From HRBIN12 sp964447335 (GTDB lineage: Bacteria; Actinomycetota; UBA4738; HRBIN12), in the NCBI GenBank assembly GCA_964447335.1, contig CAYUSA010000050.1, positions 1 through 21,121 on the forward strand: a stretch of 21,121 nt of DNA. Direction: 5' to 3'. This document shows positions 1-9,087 of the stretch, piece after piece. The stretch's first letter is position 1. The number at the start of each line of letters is the position of its first letter. Under the pieces are notes generated by a model. The model saw nothing but the letters and a program-made list of their open reading frames with translations, was not told the origin of the DNA and made no database searches. The position numbers and the translations under genes are program-made.

Positions 1-935
<935 letters not shown>

Positions 936-945
936 GGGCAGAGCG

Positions 946-3372
946 GTGGATCACTCGACGCACGGTGGGGGACACGGTGCACACGGCGGCGGTCACGGCA
1001 CCGCCACGGGCGAGTCGGCCGAGGCGATCCTGCACGTCGGCGGACTGCTCGGCGTGATGGACGGCCGCGGGGTCGAGCGGCGGTTGGAGGCTCGTCCTGG
1101 CGTGCTCCACGTCGGTGCCAACGCGTTGAACCAGACGGCGACCGTGCACTACGACCCGAGCGTGACGACGCTCGCGGAGCTGGAGCGCTGGGTCGAGGAG
1201 TGCGGCTACCACTGCTCGGGGCGCTCGGTGCCGGGACACGTGTGCGACCCGCAGGAGGAGCCCGTGGCTCGTGACGCCCACGCGGCGCACGCCGAGCCTG
1301 CCGTAGACGAGCACGCGGGGCACGCGATGCCCGATGCGCACGCGGGCCACACCGCGGCGGAGCGCGCGGCCGATGCCCACACCGGCCACGGCGGGCACGC
1401 GGGCATGTCGATGGCCGAGATGGCGAAGGACATGCGCCGTCGGTTCCTCGTGGCGATCGTGTTCGCGATCCCGATCTTCCTGTACTCGCCGATCGCGGTG
1501 GACGTGTTCGGGCTCGAGCTCGCGGCGCCGTTCGGGATGCGGACGGACGTGCTCTCGCTGATCCTGTCGATCCCCGTCGTCTTCTACAGCTCGATGCTCT
1601 TCTTCCGTGGAGCCGTTGCCGCGCTCCGGAACCGCAACCTGGACATGATGGTGCTGGTCGCGACCTCGATCGGCGTCGGATGGCTCTACTCGGTCGCGGT
1701 GGTGCTGGGCCTCGATGGCGAGCACTTCTTCGAAGCCATCAGCCTGCTCGCCGCGTTCGTGCTCTTCGGGCACTGGATGGAGATGCGGGCTCGCGCCGGC
1801 GCGAGCGACGCCGTACGGGCGCTCCTGGACCTCGCGCCGCCGATGGCGGTCGTGCTCCGCGATGGCGAGCCCGTCGAGGTGCCCACCGCCGAGGTGCAGG
1901 TCGGCGACCTGTTGCTCGTGCGCCCGGGCTCGAAGGTGCCGGTCGACGCGGTCGTCGAGGAGGGCACCTCCAGCGTGGACGAGTCGATGATCACCGGCGA
2001 GAGCCTGCCGGTCACGAAGCGACCCGGCGACGCGCTCATCGGTGCGACGATCAACAAGGAGGGCTCGTTTCGGGCTCGCGCGACGAATGTGGGCTCGGAC
2101 ACGGCGCTCGCGCAGATCGTCGCGCTCGTGCAGGCGGCGCAGAACTCGAAGGCGCCGGCGCAGCGCCTGGCCGACAAGGCGGCGTTCTGGCTGGTGCTCG
2201 TGGCGCTCGGCGGCGGGCTCGCCACGTTCGCCGCATGGTTCTGGCTGGTCGGCTCCTCGTTCGAGACGGCACTCCTGTTCGCGATCACCGTGGTCGTCAT
2301 CGCGTGCCCGGATGCGCTCGGTCTCGCGACGCCGACCGCGATCATGGTCGGCACCGGCATGGGCGCTCGGCGCGGGATCCTGTTCAAGGACGCCGGGGCG
2401 CTCGAGCAGGCCTCGCGGCTCACGACGATCGTGTTCGACAAGACCGGGACGCTCACGATGGGCCAGCCCGCGGTCGACGACGTGCGGTCGGACGGTTTCG
2501 ACGAGGCCGAGCTGCTCCGGCTGGCCGCCGCGGTCGAGCGCGAGAGCGAGCACCCGCTCGCGGAGGCCATCGTCGGCGCCGCCGATGCACGCGACCTCGA
2601 CGTTCCCCGCGCGAACGGCTTCCGCGCCGTCGCCGGCGCCGGCGCAGTCGCCGAGGTCGAGGGCCGGCGGGTCGCCGTCGGCAGCCGCCGCCTGCTCGAG
2701 CAGGAAGGCGCGACGCTCGACGGCATGATCACCATCGGCGCCGAGCTCCAGGGCGCCGGCCGCACCGTGGCGTACGTCGCCGTGGACGGGTGGGTCGCGG
2801 GCGTCATCGCGCTCGCCGATACCGTCCGCGAGACCTCGAAGGCGGCGGTCGAGCGTCTCGGCGCCGAGGGCGTCGAGGTCGTGATGCTCACCGGCGACAA
2901 CCGCTCGACGGCGGAGCGCGTCGCGGCCGAGCTCGGGATCGTGCGCGTGCTGGCGGAGGTCCGGCCCGAGGACAAGGAGCAGCGGGTCGCTGCGCTCCAG
3001 GCGGAGGGCCGCAAGGTCGGCATGGTCGGCGACGGCGTGAACGACGCGCCGGCGCTCGCGAGGGCCGACGTGGGCATCGCGATTGGCACGGGCACCGACG
3101 TCGCGATGGAGACCGCGGATGTCGTGCTCATGCGCGCCGACCCCGTGGACGTCGCGACCGCGATGAGCCTGTCGCGCGCGACGGTGAAGAAGATGCGACA
3201 GAACCTCGGTTGGGCGGTCGGCTACAACGCGCTCGCTCTGCCGATCGCCGGCGGCGCGTTCGCGTGGGCCGGTCTCACGCTCCGGCCCGAGATCGCGGCC
3301 CTCACGATGAGCGGCTCGAGCCTGTTGGTGGCAGTCAACGCCCTGCTGTTGCGGCGGGCGGAGGTAGCCTGA
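946..3372 (+). CDS. Heavy-metal P1B-type ATPase, CPD motif, His-rich N-terminus
   Basis: An 808-residue ATP-driven metal pump starting at GTG 946, 10 nt after the upstream ATPase. Domains: a His-rich start (residues 3-17), an HMA-like fold (about 28-92), a second His-rich stretch (112-151, repeated HAGH/HTGH), then membrane helices from about 166. The actuator motif TGES is at 350-353, the membrane metal-site motif is CPD at 454-456, and the phosphorylation motif DKTGT is at 498-502. SEHP, LTGDN and GDGVNDAPALA follow, and the last helices carry GYN and MSGSS. Two oddities are visible. The HMA domain lacks the CxxC metal site: by alignment the Cys positions are Gly36 and Asp39. The usual CPC is CPD. 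It probably exports copper or another soft metal, but the altered ligands make the substrate uncertain. The Shine-Dalgarno is only a loose G-rich stretch. Confidence 0.93.
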   Translation: MDHSTHGGGHGAHGGGHGTATGESAEAILHVGGLLGVMDGRGVERRLEARPGVLHVGANALNQTATVHYDPSVTTLAELERWVEECGYHCSGRSVPGHVCDPQEEPVARDAHAAHAEPAVDEHAGHAMPDAHAGHTAAERAADAHTGHGGHAGMSMAEMAKDMRRRFLVAIVFAIPIFLYSPIAVDVFGLELAAPFGMRTDVLSLILSIPVVFYSSMLFFRGAVAALRNRNLDMMVLVATSIGVGWLYSVAVVLGLDGEHFFEAISLLAAFVLFGHWMEMRARAGASDAVRALLDLAPPMAVVLRDGEPVEVPTAEVQVGDLLLVRPGSKVPVDAVVEEGTSSVDESMITGESLPVTKRPGDALIGATINKEGSFRARATNVGSDTALAQIVALVQAAQNSKAPAQRLADKAAFWLVLVALGGGLATFAAWFWLVGSSFETALLFAITVVVIACPDALGLATPTAIMVGTGMGARRGILFKDAGALEQASRLTTIVFDKTGTLTMGQPAVDDVRSDGFDEAELLRLAAAVERESEHPLAEAIVGAADARDLDVPRANGFRAVAGAGAVAEVEGRRVAVGSRRLLEQEGATLDGMITIGAELQGAGRTVAYVAVDGWVAGVIALADTVRETSKAAVERLGAEGVEVVMLTGDNRSTAERVAAELGIVRVLAEVRPEDKEQRVAALQAEGRKVGMVGDGVNDAPALARADVGIAIGTGTDVAMETADVVLMRADPVDVATAMSLSRATVKKMRQNLGWAVGYNALALPIAGGAFAWAGLTLRPEIAALTMSGSSLLVAVNALLLRRAEVA

Positions 3373-3389
3373 AAGGAACGGTGGGAAGG

Positions 3390-4193
3390 ATGGTGCAGGT
3401 GGCAACGACGAACGTCATCGAGGTCACGGACGAGAACTTCGAGCGGGTGGTCATCGAGGGCTCCAAGGAGCGCCCGGTGGTCGTGGACCTCTGGGCGTCG
3501 TGGTGCGCGCCGTGCCGGACCCTCGGCCCGATCCTCGAGAAGGTGGCCGAGGAGCGCAAGGGCGCGTTCTTGCTCGCGAAGGTGGACGTCGACGCGCAGG
3601 GCGTCGGTCAGGCGCTGCTCCAGGCCGTGAAGTCGCAGGGCATCCCGACGGTGGTCGGGTTCCGCGACGGCGCCGCGGTGGACATGTTCATCGGCGCGTA
3701 CCCCGAGCCCGCGGTGAACGAGTTCGTGGACCGGCTCATGCCGAGCGAGGCCGACCTCGACGCGCAGGCCGCGCTCGAGGAGGAGGCCGAGGGGGACCTC
3801 GAGGACGCCGAGGCGAAGTTCCGTGAGGCGCTCGAGACCGATGCGAACAACCGCACCGCGCGACTCGGCCTCGGCCGGATCCTCGCCCAGCAGGGCGCCG
3901 CGTCCGAGGCGCGACAGACGCTCATGCCGCTGCTCCCAGACCCGGAGGCCGAGCGGGTGCTCGCCGAGATCGAGGTCGCGTCGTGGGCCTCGGTGTCCGA
4001 GCCCGGCACGCTCGCCTCGGCCAAGCGCCTCGCCGCGCAAGGCAAGTGGCGGGAGGCCCTGGACGGGATGCTCGGCGCGCTCGGCGACGACGCCGACGCG
4101 CGCCAGGCGATGCTCGAGGTGTTCGCCGTCCTCGACGCGGACCACGAGCTCGTGCCCGAGTACCGCCGCAAGATGGCGAACGCGCTCTTCTAG
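3390..4193 (+). CDS. Thioredoxin-domain protein with C-terminal TPR-like region (CnoX/YbbN type)
   Basis: A 267-residue cytoplasmic protein. Residues 8-112 form a thioredoxin fold with the active site WCAPC (38-42) and the cis-proline in GIPT (Pro86). The remainder is Ala/Glu-rich and helical and resembles tetratricopeptide repeats (about 115-190, plus a C-terminal helical pair). That layout matches YbbN/CnoX, proteins that couple thiol chemistry to chaperone holdase activity. It begins 17 nt after the CPD-ATPase stop, so it is probably in the same transcript, and copper stress damages protein thiols, which makes the association plausible. Start choice: ATG 3390 has AAAGGA 12 nt upstream. GTG 3399 has AAGGA at ideal 8-nt spacing, so the true start may be 9 nt further in. 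The frame stays open far upstream through the ATPase gene, but that part is not coding. Confidence 0.88.
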   Translation: MVQVATTNVIEVTDENFERVVIEGSKERPVVVDLWASWCAPCRTLGPILEKVAEERKGAFLLAKVDVDAQGVGQALLQAVKSQGIPTVVGFRDGAAVDMFIGAYPEPAVNEFVDRLMPSEADLDAQAALEEEAEGDLEDAEAKFREALETDANNRTARLGLGRILAQQGAASEARQTLMPLLPDPEAERVLAEIEVASWASVSEPGTLASAKRLAAQGKWREALDGMLGALGDDADARQAMLEVFAVLDADHELVPEYRRKMANALF

Positions 4194-4216
4194 GCAGCCG
4201 GAAGGAGGTCGGAGCG

Positions 4217-4960
4217 ATGGCCGACGTCCACGACACGATCAGGGAGTGGTGGGATCGCGACTCGCACACGTACGACGAGGCGAAGTCGCACGCGATCAGT
4301 GACCCGCTCGAGGCCGCCGCATGGCGCCAGGCGCTGCGCGAGGCCCTGCCCGAGCCGCCGGCGCGCGTGCTCGACGTAGGGGCGGGCACCGGCGCGCTGT
4401 CGCTCCTCGCGGCCGAGCTCGGCCACCAGGTGACCGCGCTCGACCTGTCCGATGGCATGCTCGGCGTGGCGAAGCGTAAGGCCGCCGAGCGCGGCGTCGA
4501 GCTCGGGTTCGTCGTCGGCTCCGGCATGGAACCGCCCCCGGGTCCGTTCGACACGGTGATGGAGCGCCACGTCCTGTGGACGATGCCCGACCCCGACGGC
4601 GCCCTCCGCGCCTGGCGCGAGGTCGCCGCCCCCAAGGGTCGCCTCGTCCTGTTCGAGGGCATCTGGGGCCAGAAGGACCTCCTCACCCGCGCGAAGGTCC
4701 TCGCCGCCGAACGGCTCCGCACGCTCATGCGGATCCCCGACGACCACCACGCCCCGTACCCCGACGAGGTCCTCCGCGAGCTCCCCCTCGCCCGCCAGTC
4801 GAGCCCGGTGCCGATGATCGAGGCCGTCTACGAGGCCGGCTGGCGAGGTGTGCGTATCAAGCGCCTCAGCGACGTCGAGTGGGCAGCCGAGCTCCACGAG
4901 CCCTGGCCCCTCGGCGGGCTCGAGCGCCGCCCGAGGTACGCGCTCGTCGCCGACGCGTAG
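4217..4960 (+). CDS. Class I SAM-dependent methyltransferase
   Basis: A 247-residue protein with a strong Shine-Dalgarno (GAAGGAGG, 4201-4208) 8 nt before ATG 4217. The N-terminus has the WWDRDSHTYD signature seen at the start of many UbiE/Methyltransf_11-like enzymes. SAM-binding motif I is VLDVGAGTG (51-59), followed by the acidic end of strand 2 in ALDLS (about 74-78). The fold is the usual Rossmann methyltransferase; the C-terminal third (RIPDDHHAPYPDE onward) probably forms the substrate cap. The substrate cannot be read from sequence. It starts 23 nt after the thioredoxin-TPR gene on the same strand and may be the last gene of that operon. Its stop lies only 3 nt from the stop of the convergent lipB, with no obvious intrinsic terminator between them. 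Confidence 0.85.
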   Translation: MADVHDTIREWWDRDSHTYDEAKSHAISDPLEAAAWRQALREALPEPPARVLDVGAGTGALSLLAAELGHQVTALDLSDGMLGVAKRKAAERGVELGFVVGSGMEPPPGPFDTVMERHVLWTMPDPDGALRAWREVAAPKGRLVLFEGIWGQKDLLTRAKVLAAERLRTLMRIPDDHHAPYPDEVLRELPLARQSSPVPMIEAVYEAGWRGVRIKRLSDVEWAAELHEPWPLGGLERRPRYALVADA

Positions 4961-4963
4961 GGA

Positions 4964-5665
4964 TCAGCCGGGGGTGGATGCGGCCTCCCGGATCGCGGGC
5001 CAGCCGCGCTCCGCAGGTTCCAGCCGGATGTCGAAGATGTCCTCGAATCGTTGGGCGACGAGCGGGGCCATCTCCTCGACGGTGACCTCGCGGCCGGCGA
5101 GCTCGGACATCGAGGTCACGCCGGTGTGGCCGAGGCCGCAGGGCACGATCGCATCGAACCACGAGAGGTCGGTCGTGCAGTTGAGCGCGAACCCGTGGAG
5201 GCTGACCCGCATCCGCATCAGGCGCACGCCGATCGCGCAGACCTTGCGGTCGCCCGACCAGACGCCGGTCTGGACATCACTGCGGTGCACCGCCACGCCG
5301 ACGTCCGACGCCGCGCGGATCACGACCTCCTCGAGCTTGCGGACGTACACGAGCGCCTCCGGGCGCGAGCCGAGGTCGACGATCGGGTAGCCGACGAGCT
5401 GGCCGGGACCGTGGAACGTGAGCGAGCCGCCGCGGTCGATGAAGTGCAGCTCGGCGCCTGCGGCACGGATCTGCTCCTCGGTCCACACGATGTGGTCGTC
5501 CTTGGAGGTTCGTCCGGCCGTGTACACCGGCGGGTGCTCGAGCAGGATCAGCGTGTCCTCGCCCTCGCCGTGCAGGCGCGCCTCGGCGAGCTCGTGCATG
5601 GCCGCGTTCGCCTCTTCGTAGGGAACGAGTCCGACGGGCCGGATGAGCCGCCCGGAGCGAGGCAT
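4964..5665 (-). CDS. lipB: Octanoyl-[acyl-carrier-protein]:protein N-octanoyltransferase (lipoate biosynthesis)
   Basis: A 233-residue LipB. It moves an octanoyl group from acyl carrier protein onto the lipoyl-domain lysine of enzymes such as E2; LipA then inserts sulfur. Family signatures are LLEHPPVYTAGR (41-52), RGGSLTFHGPGQLVGYP (78-94), the conserved Lys in DRKVCAIGVR (Lys141) and the nucleophile in VPCGLGHTGVTS (Cys176). Length is normal. The ATG at 5665 lies 4 nt after the E2 stop, so this is the last gene of the dehydrogenase operon and supplies the modification its neighbour needs. No lipA is visible in the window. Function is confident; cotranscription is inferred from spacing. Confidence 0.96.
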   Translation of the reverse strand: MPRSGRLIRPVGLVPYEEANAAMHELAEARLHGEGEDTLILLEHPPVYTAGRTSKDDHIVWTEEQIRAAGAELHFIDRGGSLTFHGPGQLVGYPIVDLGSRPEALVYVRKLEEVVIRAASDVGVAVHRSDVQTGVWSGDRKVCAIGVRLMRMRVSLHGFALNCTTDLSWFDAIVPCGLGHTGVTSMSELAGREVTVEEMAPLVAQRFEDIFDIRLEPAERGWPAIREAASTPG

Positions 5666-5669
5666 GGCG

Positions 5670-6950
5670 CTAGAGCGCGAGGTCCTCGGCGAAGTCCCAG
5701 GTCTCGAGGTTCTGCTTCACCCGCGAGAGGAACTGCGACGCGAGGGCGCCGTCGATTAGCCGGTGGTCCCACGACAGCGACAGGTACACCATGTGCCGGA
5801 TCGCGATCGCGTCGTCGATGACGACCGGCCGCTTCTCCACCGAGTCGAACCCCAGGATCGCGCTCTCGGGCTGGTTGATGATCGGCACGCTGATGAGCGA
5901 CCCGAATGGTCCGGGGTTCGTGATCGTGAACGTCCCCCCGTGCACCTCGTCCGGCAGCAGCTTCTTCGCCCGCGCGCGCAGCGCGAGGTCATTGATCCCC
6001 CGCGCCATCCCGAGCAGGTTCATCGTGTCCGCGCCCTTCAGCACCGGCACGATGAGGCCCTCTTCGTACGAAACGGCGATCCCCATGTTCACGTAGTGCT
6101 TCACGACGATCTGGTCGCCCCGCAGCTCCGAGTTCACCATCGGGAACGCGACCAGCGCCTCGGTGACGGCGCGCGTCACGAACGGCATGTACGTGAGCCC
6201 GAACCCCTCGCGGGCCTTGAACGCCTCCTTGTACCGCTCGCGCAGCCGAGCCACGCCCTCCATGTTCACCTCGACCGCGTTCCACGCCCGAGCCGACACC
6301 TGCAACGAGGCGTGCATGTGCTCGGCGATCAGCTTCCGGATGTGCGGAACCGGCACGACCTCCTCGCCCCCCGTGGCAACCGCAGGAGCCGGCATCGGAG
6401 CAGCCTGGACCCCGGCAGGCCCCGCGGCGGGAGCCGCAGCCGCGGGAGCCGCGGCGGCGGCGAGCACGTCGTTCTTCGTGATCCGCCCCCCGGTCCCCGT
6501 CCCGACGAGCCGTGTCAGATCGACCCCGCGCTCCTCGGCGAGCCGCCGAACCAGCGGCGAAAGGATCTGTGACCGAGGCCCCCGGTCGGCGACCGACGTG
6601 GCTGGAGCCGTCACCGGCGCCGAGGCGACAGGAGCGGGCGCCACCGCGGCAGGAGCCGGGGTCGGGGCGGACGCAGCGGGCTGCGAAGAGCCTTCCGGAG
6701 CCCCTGCCCCGGCGGCCTCCCCCTCGATCACCGCCAACTCCGTCCCCACGGAAACGGTGGAGCCCTCCGCGACCAGGATCTTGGTCAGCGTCCCGGCGGC
6801 GACGCTCGGCACCTCGGTGTCGACCTTGTCGGTCGAGATCTCGAAGAGCGGCTCGTCGAGCTCGACGGTCTCGCCCTCGGCCTTCAGCCACTTGAGGATC
6901 GTGCCCTCGACGACGGTCTCGCCGAGCTGGGGCATCTTCACGGACGTCAT
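5670..6950 (-). CDS. 2-oxoacid dehydrogenase complex, dihydrolipoyl acyltransferase (E2)
   Basis: A 426-residue E2 core subunit that transfers the acyl group from E1 to coenzyme A. Domain order: a single N-terminal lipoyl domain (1-76; lipoyl-lysine in STDKVD, Lys42), an Ala/Pro-rich flexible linker (about 82-125), a peripheral-subunit-binding domain (about 129-166, SPLVRRLAEERGVDL...GTGTGGRITKNDV), a second Ala/Pro linker, and a catalytic acyltransferase domain (about 195-426) with the active site DHRLIDG (His396, Asp400). The start ATG 6950 has GGGAGGA just upstream. It follows E1beta by 13 nt. The E1alpha/E1beta partners and single lipoyl domain fit a pyruvate or branched-chain 2-oxoacid complex; sequence alone does not settle the substrate. 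The linkers are unusually Ala/Pro-rich, as expected for mobile swinging arms. Confidence 0.94.
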   Translation of the reverse strand: MTSVKMPQLGETVVEGTILKWLKAEGETVELDEPLFEISTDKVDTEVPSVAAGTLTKILVAEGSTVSVGTELAVIEGEAAGAGAPEGSSQPAASAPTPAPAAVAPAPVASAPVTAPATSVADRGPRSQILSPLVRRLAEERGVDLTRLVGTGTGGRITKNDVLAAAAAPAAAAPAAGPAGVQAAPMPAPAVATGGEEVVPVPHIRKLIAEHMHASLQVSARAWNAVEVNMEGVARLRERYKEAFKAREGFGLTYMPFVTRAVTEALVAFPMVNSELRGDQIVVKHYVNMGIAVSYEEGLIVPVLKGADTMNLLGMARGINDLALRARAKKLLPDEVHGGTFTITNPGPFGSLISVPIINQPESAILGFDSVEKRPVVIDDAIAIRHMVYLSLSWDHRLIDGALASQFLSRVKQNLETWDFAEDLAL

Positions 6951-6963
6951 GGGTCCTCCCGGA

Positions 6964-8010
6964 TCACCACGCGGAGAGCTTGTTCACGGCATCGACGATG
7001 TCGGAGACCTGCGGCAGGTACGCGTCCTCGAGCGTGGGGGAGAAGGGCACGGGGACGTTCGGTGGCGCCAGGCGCATGACGGGCGCGTCGAGGTGCTCGA
7101 AGGCCTCCTCGGCGATGACCGCGGCGACCTCGGCGCCGACGCCGAGGAAACGGTGGCTCTCGTACAGCACGAGCGCGCGACTGGTCTTCGCGACCGACTC
7201 GAGCACGGTCTGCGTGTCGAGCGGCTGGATCGTCCGCAGGTCCACGACCTCCGCGGACACGCCGCGCCGAGCCAGCTCCTCGGCGGCCTCGAGCGCCTGG
7301 TGGGCCATCATCCCGTAGGTCACGATCGTGACGTCGGTGCCCGGGCGCCGTACGAGCGCCTTGCCGATCGGGACGAGGAAGTCGGGGTCCTCGGACACGA
7401 CCTCCTTGATGCGCCGGTAGATCCACTTGTGCTCCAAGAACACGACCGGGTTGTCGTCGCGGATCGCGGACTTCAACAGGCCCTTCGCGTCGCCCGGGAA
7501 CGCCGGGCAGATGACCTTCAGGCCCGGCGTGTGCGCGAACCACGGCTCGGGGTTGAACGAGTGGAAGCTGCTCGCGCGCACGCCGCCGCCCGAGGGCGCG
7601 CGCAGCACGACCGGCGCCGGCACACCGCTGCGGTAGTGGTACCGCGCGAGCGCGGTCGTGATCTCGTCGAAGCCGCTCGACATGAAGTCGGCGTACTGGA
7701 ACTCGGCGACGGGGCGGAACCCCTCCATCGCCGCGCCGAGCGCCATGCCGACGATCGTCTCCTCGGCGATCGGCGTGTCCATCACGCGCTCGGGGCCGAA
7801 GCGCTCGATGAAGCCTTCGGTCACCTTGAACGCGCCGCCGTAGACGCCGATGTCCTCGCCGAGGAGGAAGACGCGCTCGTCGCGCTCCATCTCCTCCCAC
7901 AGGGCCTCGGCGATCGCGATGAGGTAGGTCGCCTGGCCGTCGTCGCCCCGCTTGCCGCGCGGCTCGGCGCCGTGACCGGCCGCACCCGCCTCGAGCGTCT
8001 TCGTCGCCAT
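6964..8010 (-). CDS. 2-oxoacid dehydrogenase E1 component, beta subunit
   Basis: A 348-residue transketolase-type subunit that pairs with E1alpha to form the thiamine-diphosphate decarboxylase. Characteristic segments are LGEDIGVYGGAFKVT (about 50-64), DTPIAEETIVGMALGAA (78-94), FMSSGFDEI, the RAPSGGG region, and a C-terminal NVPVPFSPTLED tail. The chosen start ATG 8010 overlaps the E1alpha stop by one base (TGATG), a typical translational-coupling junction. The frame stays open 20 codons further upstream, but that would overlap E1alpha and adds a non-conserved Arg-rich leader. The first 25 residues form a Gly/Ala-rich extension before homology begins. It sits between E1alpha and E2 in the operon. 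Confidence 0.94.
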   Translation of the reverse strand: MATKTLEAGAAGHGAEPRGKRGDDGQATYLIAIAEALWEEMERDERVFLLGEDIGVYGGAFKVTEGFIERFGPERVMDTPIAEETIVGMALGAAMEGFRPVAEFQYADFMSSGFDEITTALARYHYRSGVPAPVVLRAPSGGGVRASSFHSFNPEPWFAHTPGLKVICPAFPGDAKGLLKSAIRDDNPVVFLEHKWIYRRIKEVVSEDPDFLVPIGKALVRRPGTDVTIVTYGMMAHQALEAAEELARRGVSAEVVDLRTIQPLDTQTVLESVAKTSRALVLYESHRFLGVGAEVAAVIAEEAFEHLDAPVMRLAPPNVPVPFSPTLEDAYLPQVSDIVDAVNKLSAW

Positions 8011-9077
8011 CAGGCCTCGGTCCCGCCCTCGCGCGAGGGCTCCCGCTGCCAGTAGCCGTCCTCGACCCACAGGCCCATCGTGGCCTCCTCGGGGACGGGG
8101 TACGGCGAGGCCTGCGCGAACTCGAAGCCCTCCTGGAACTCGGCCTTGATCCGCTCCTCGAGCTCGGCGAGGGCGGCGTCGTCGACGACCTCGTGCAGGA
8201 GCAGGAGGTCCTGGAACCGGCGCACCGGGTCCTTGTTCTCCATGTACTCGTCCAGGAGCGCCTTCGGCACGTACTTCGCGGGGTCGTGCCCGGCGTGGCC
8301 GCGCCAGCGCAGGCTCACGGACTCGATGAGCGTCGGGCCGAAGCCCTCGCGAGCGCGCTCGACGGCCTCATGCGCGACGCGGTAAACCCCCAGCACGTCC
8401 TGCGCGTCGACGCGGATGCCCGGCATGCCGTACGCGTCGGCGCGCTCGGCGATCGTGGGCGTCGGCATCTCCAGCGTGTTCGGCGTCGAGTACGCGTACT
8501 GGTTGTTGTTCACGACCCACACGACCGGGAGCTGGAAGATCGCGGACGTGTTCAGCGCCTCGTGCCAGCGGCCGTTGGAGGTCGAGCCGTCGCCGCAGAT
8601 CGCCATCGCGACGCGAGGCTCCCCGCGACGCTTGTACGCGAGGGCGGCACCGCACGCCACCGGGTACGCGATCGGCAGGTGGGACATCACGGTCCACGTC
8701 CGATTGCCGAACCAGTCGCCGACGTGGCTGTTGCCGTCGCGGCCGCGCGTGTACCCGTCGATGCGGCCCCAGAACTGCGCCATCACCCGCTTGAGGTCCA
8801 GACCCTTCGTGAGTTGCGCCGAGAGGTCGCGGTGCGTGGGGAACAGGGAGTCGTCCGTGCGCAGCGCGTACGCGACGCCGACGTGGGTGCCCTCCTGCCC
8901 ACGGCCCGAGTAGATCGCGCCCGGCAGGCGCCCCTGGCGGTACAGCGCCTCCATCCGCTCGTCGAAGTAGCGGCAGAGCCTGAGGGTGTGCAGCACGTCG
9001 CGCAGCTGGTCGTCGGAGAGGCCGGCGCGCCAGTCCTCGGCAGCCGTCATCGGCATCTCGTCGATCTTCGTGGCCAC
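8010..9077 (-). CDS. 2-oxoacid dehydrogenase E1 component, alpha subunit
   Basis: A 355-residue thiamine-diphosphate-binding subunit. The cofactor motif runs from GDGSTSNG (162-169) to VVNNNQ (189-193), and the family segments YSGRGQEG, THRDLSAQL and GNSHVG are present. The conserved loop RWRGHAGHDPAKY is the counterpart of the HGH/SDP regulatory loop in PDH and acetoin dehydrogenase alpha subunits. With E1beta it decarboxylates a 2-oxoacid and passes the acyl group to lipoyl-E2. It starts at GTG 9077, supported by AGGAGAG just upstream, 10 nt after the lpdA stop. The substrate (pyruvate, branched-chain 2-oxoacids or acetoin) is undecided from sequence; without dedicated catabolic neighbours a pyruvate or branched-chain role is the simplest reading. 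Confidence 0.93.
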   Translation of the reverse strand: MATKIDEMPMTAAEDWRAGLSDDQLRDVLHTLRLCRYFDERMEALYRQGRLPGAIYSGRGQEGTHVGVAYALRTDDSLFPTHRDLSAQLTKGLDLKRVMAQFWGRIDGYTRGRDGNSHVGDWFGNRTWTVMSHLPIAYPVACGAALAYKRRGEPRVAMAICGDGSTSNGRWHEALNTSAIFQLPVVWVVNNNQYAYSTPNTLEMPTPTIAERADAYGMPGIRVDAQDVLGVYRVAHEAVERAREGFGPTLIESVSLRWRGHAGHDPAKYVPKALLDEYMENKDPVRRFQDLLLLHEVVDDAALAELEERIKAEFQEGFEFAQASPYPVPEEATMGLWVEDGYWQREPSREGGTEA

Positions 9078-9087
9078 TGGCGCTCTC

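Noticed and set aside
2400..3130. Sequence similarity between the two ATPase genes as a recent duplication or direct repeat
   Set aside because: Shared stretches are limited to family motifs such as DKTGTLT and GDGxND; the rest differs widely, so these are ancient paralogues.
1680..4193. Long plus-strand frame running through the ATPase into the thioredoxin gene (837 codons)
   Set aside because: Only the last 267 codons encode a recognisable protein. The upstream part is Arg/Gly-rich shadow of the ATPase, so it is not a fusion.
6163..8055. 630-codon plus-strand frame opposite E2/E1beta
   Set aside because: Low-complexity Ala/Ser/Pro- and Arg-rich translation antisense to two clear genes; no start signal and no motif.
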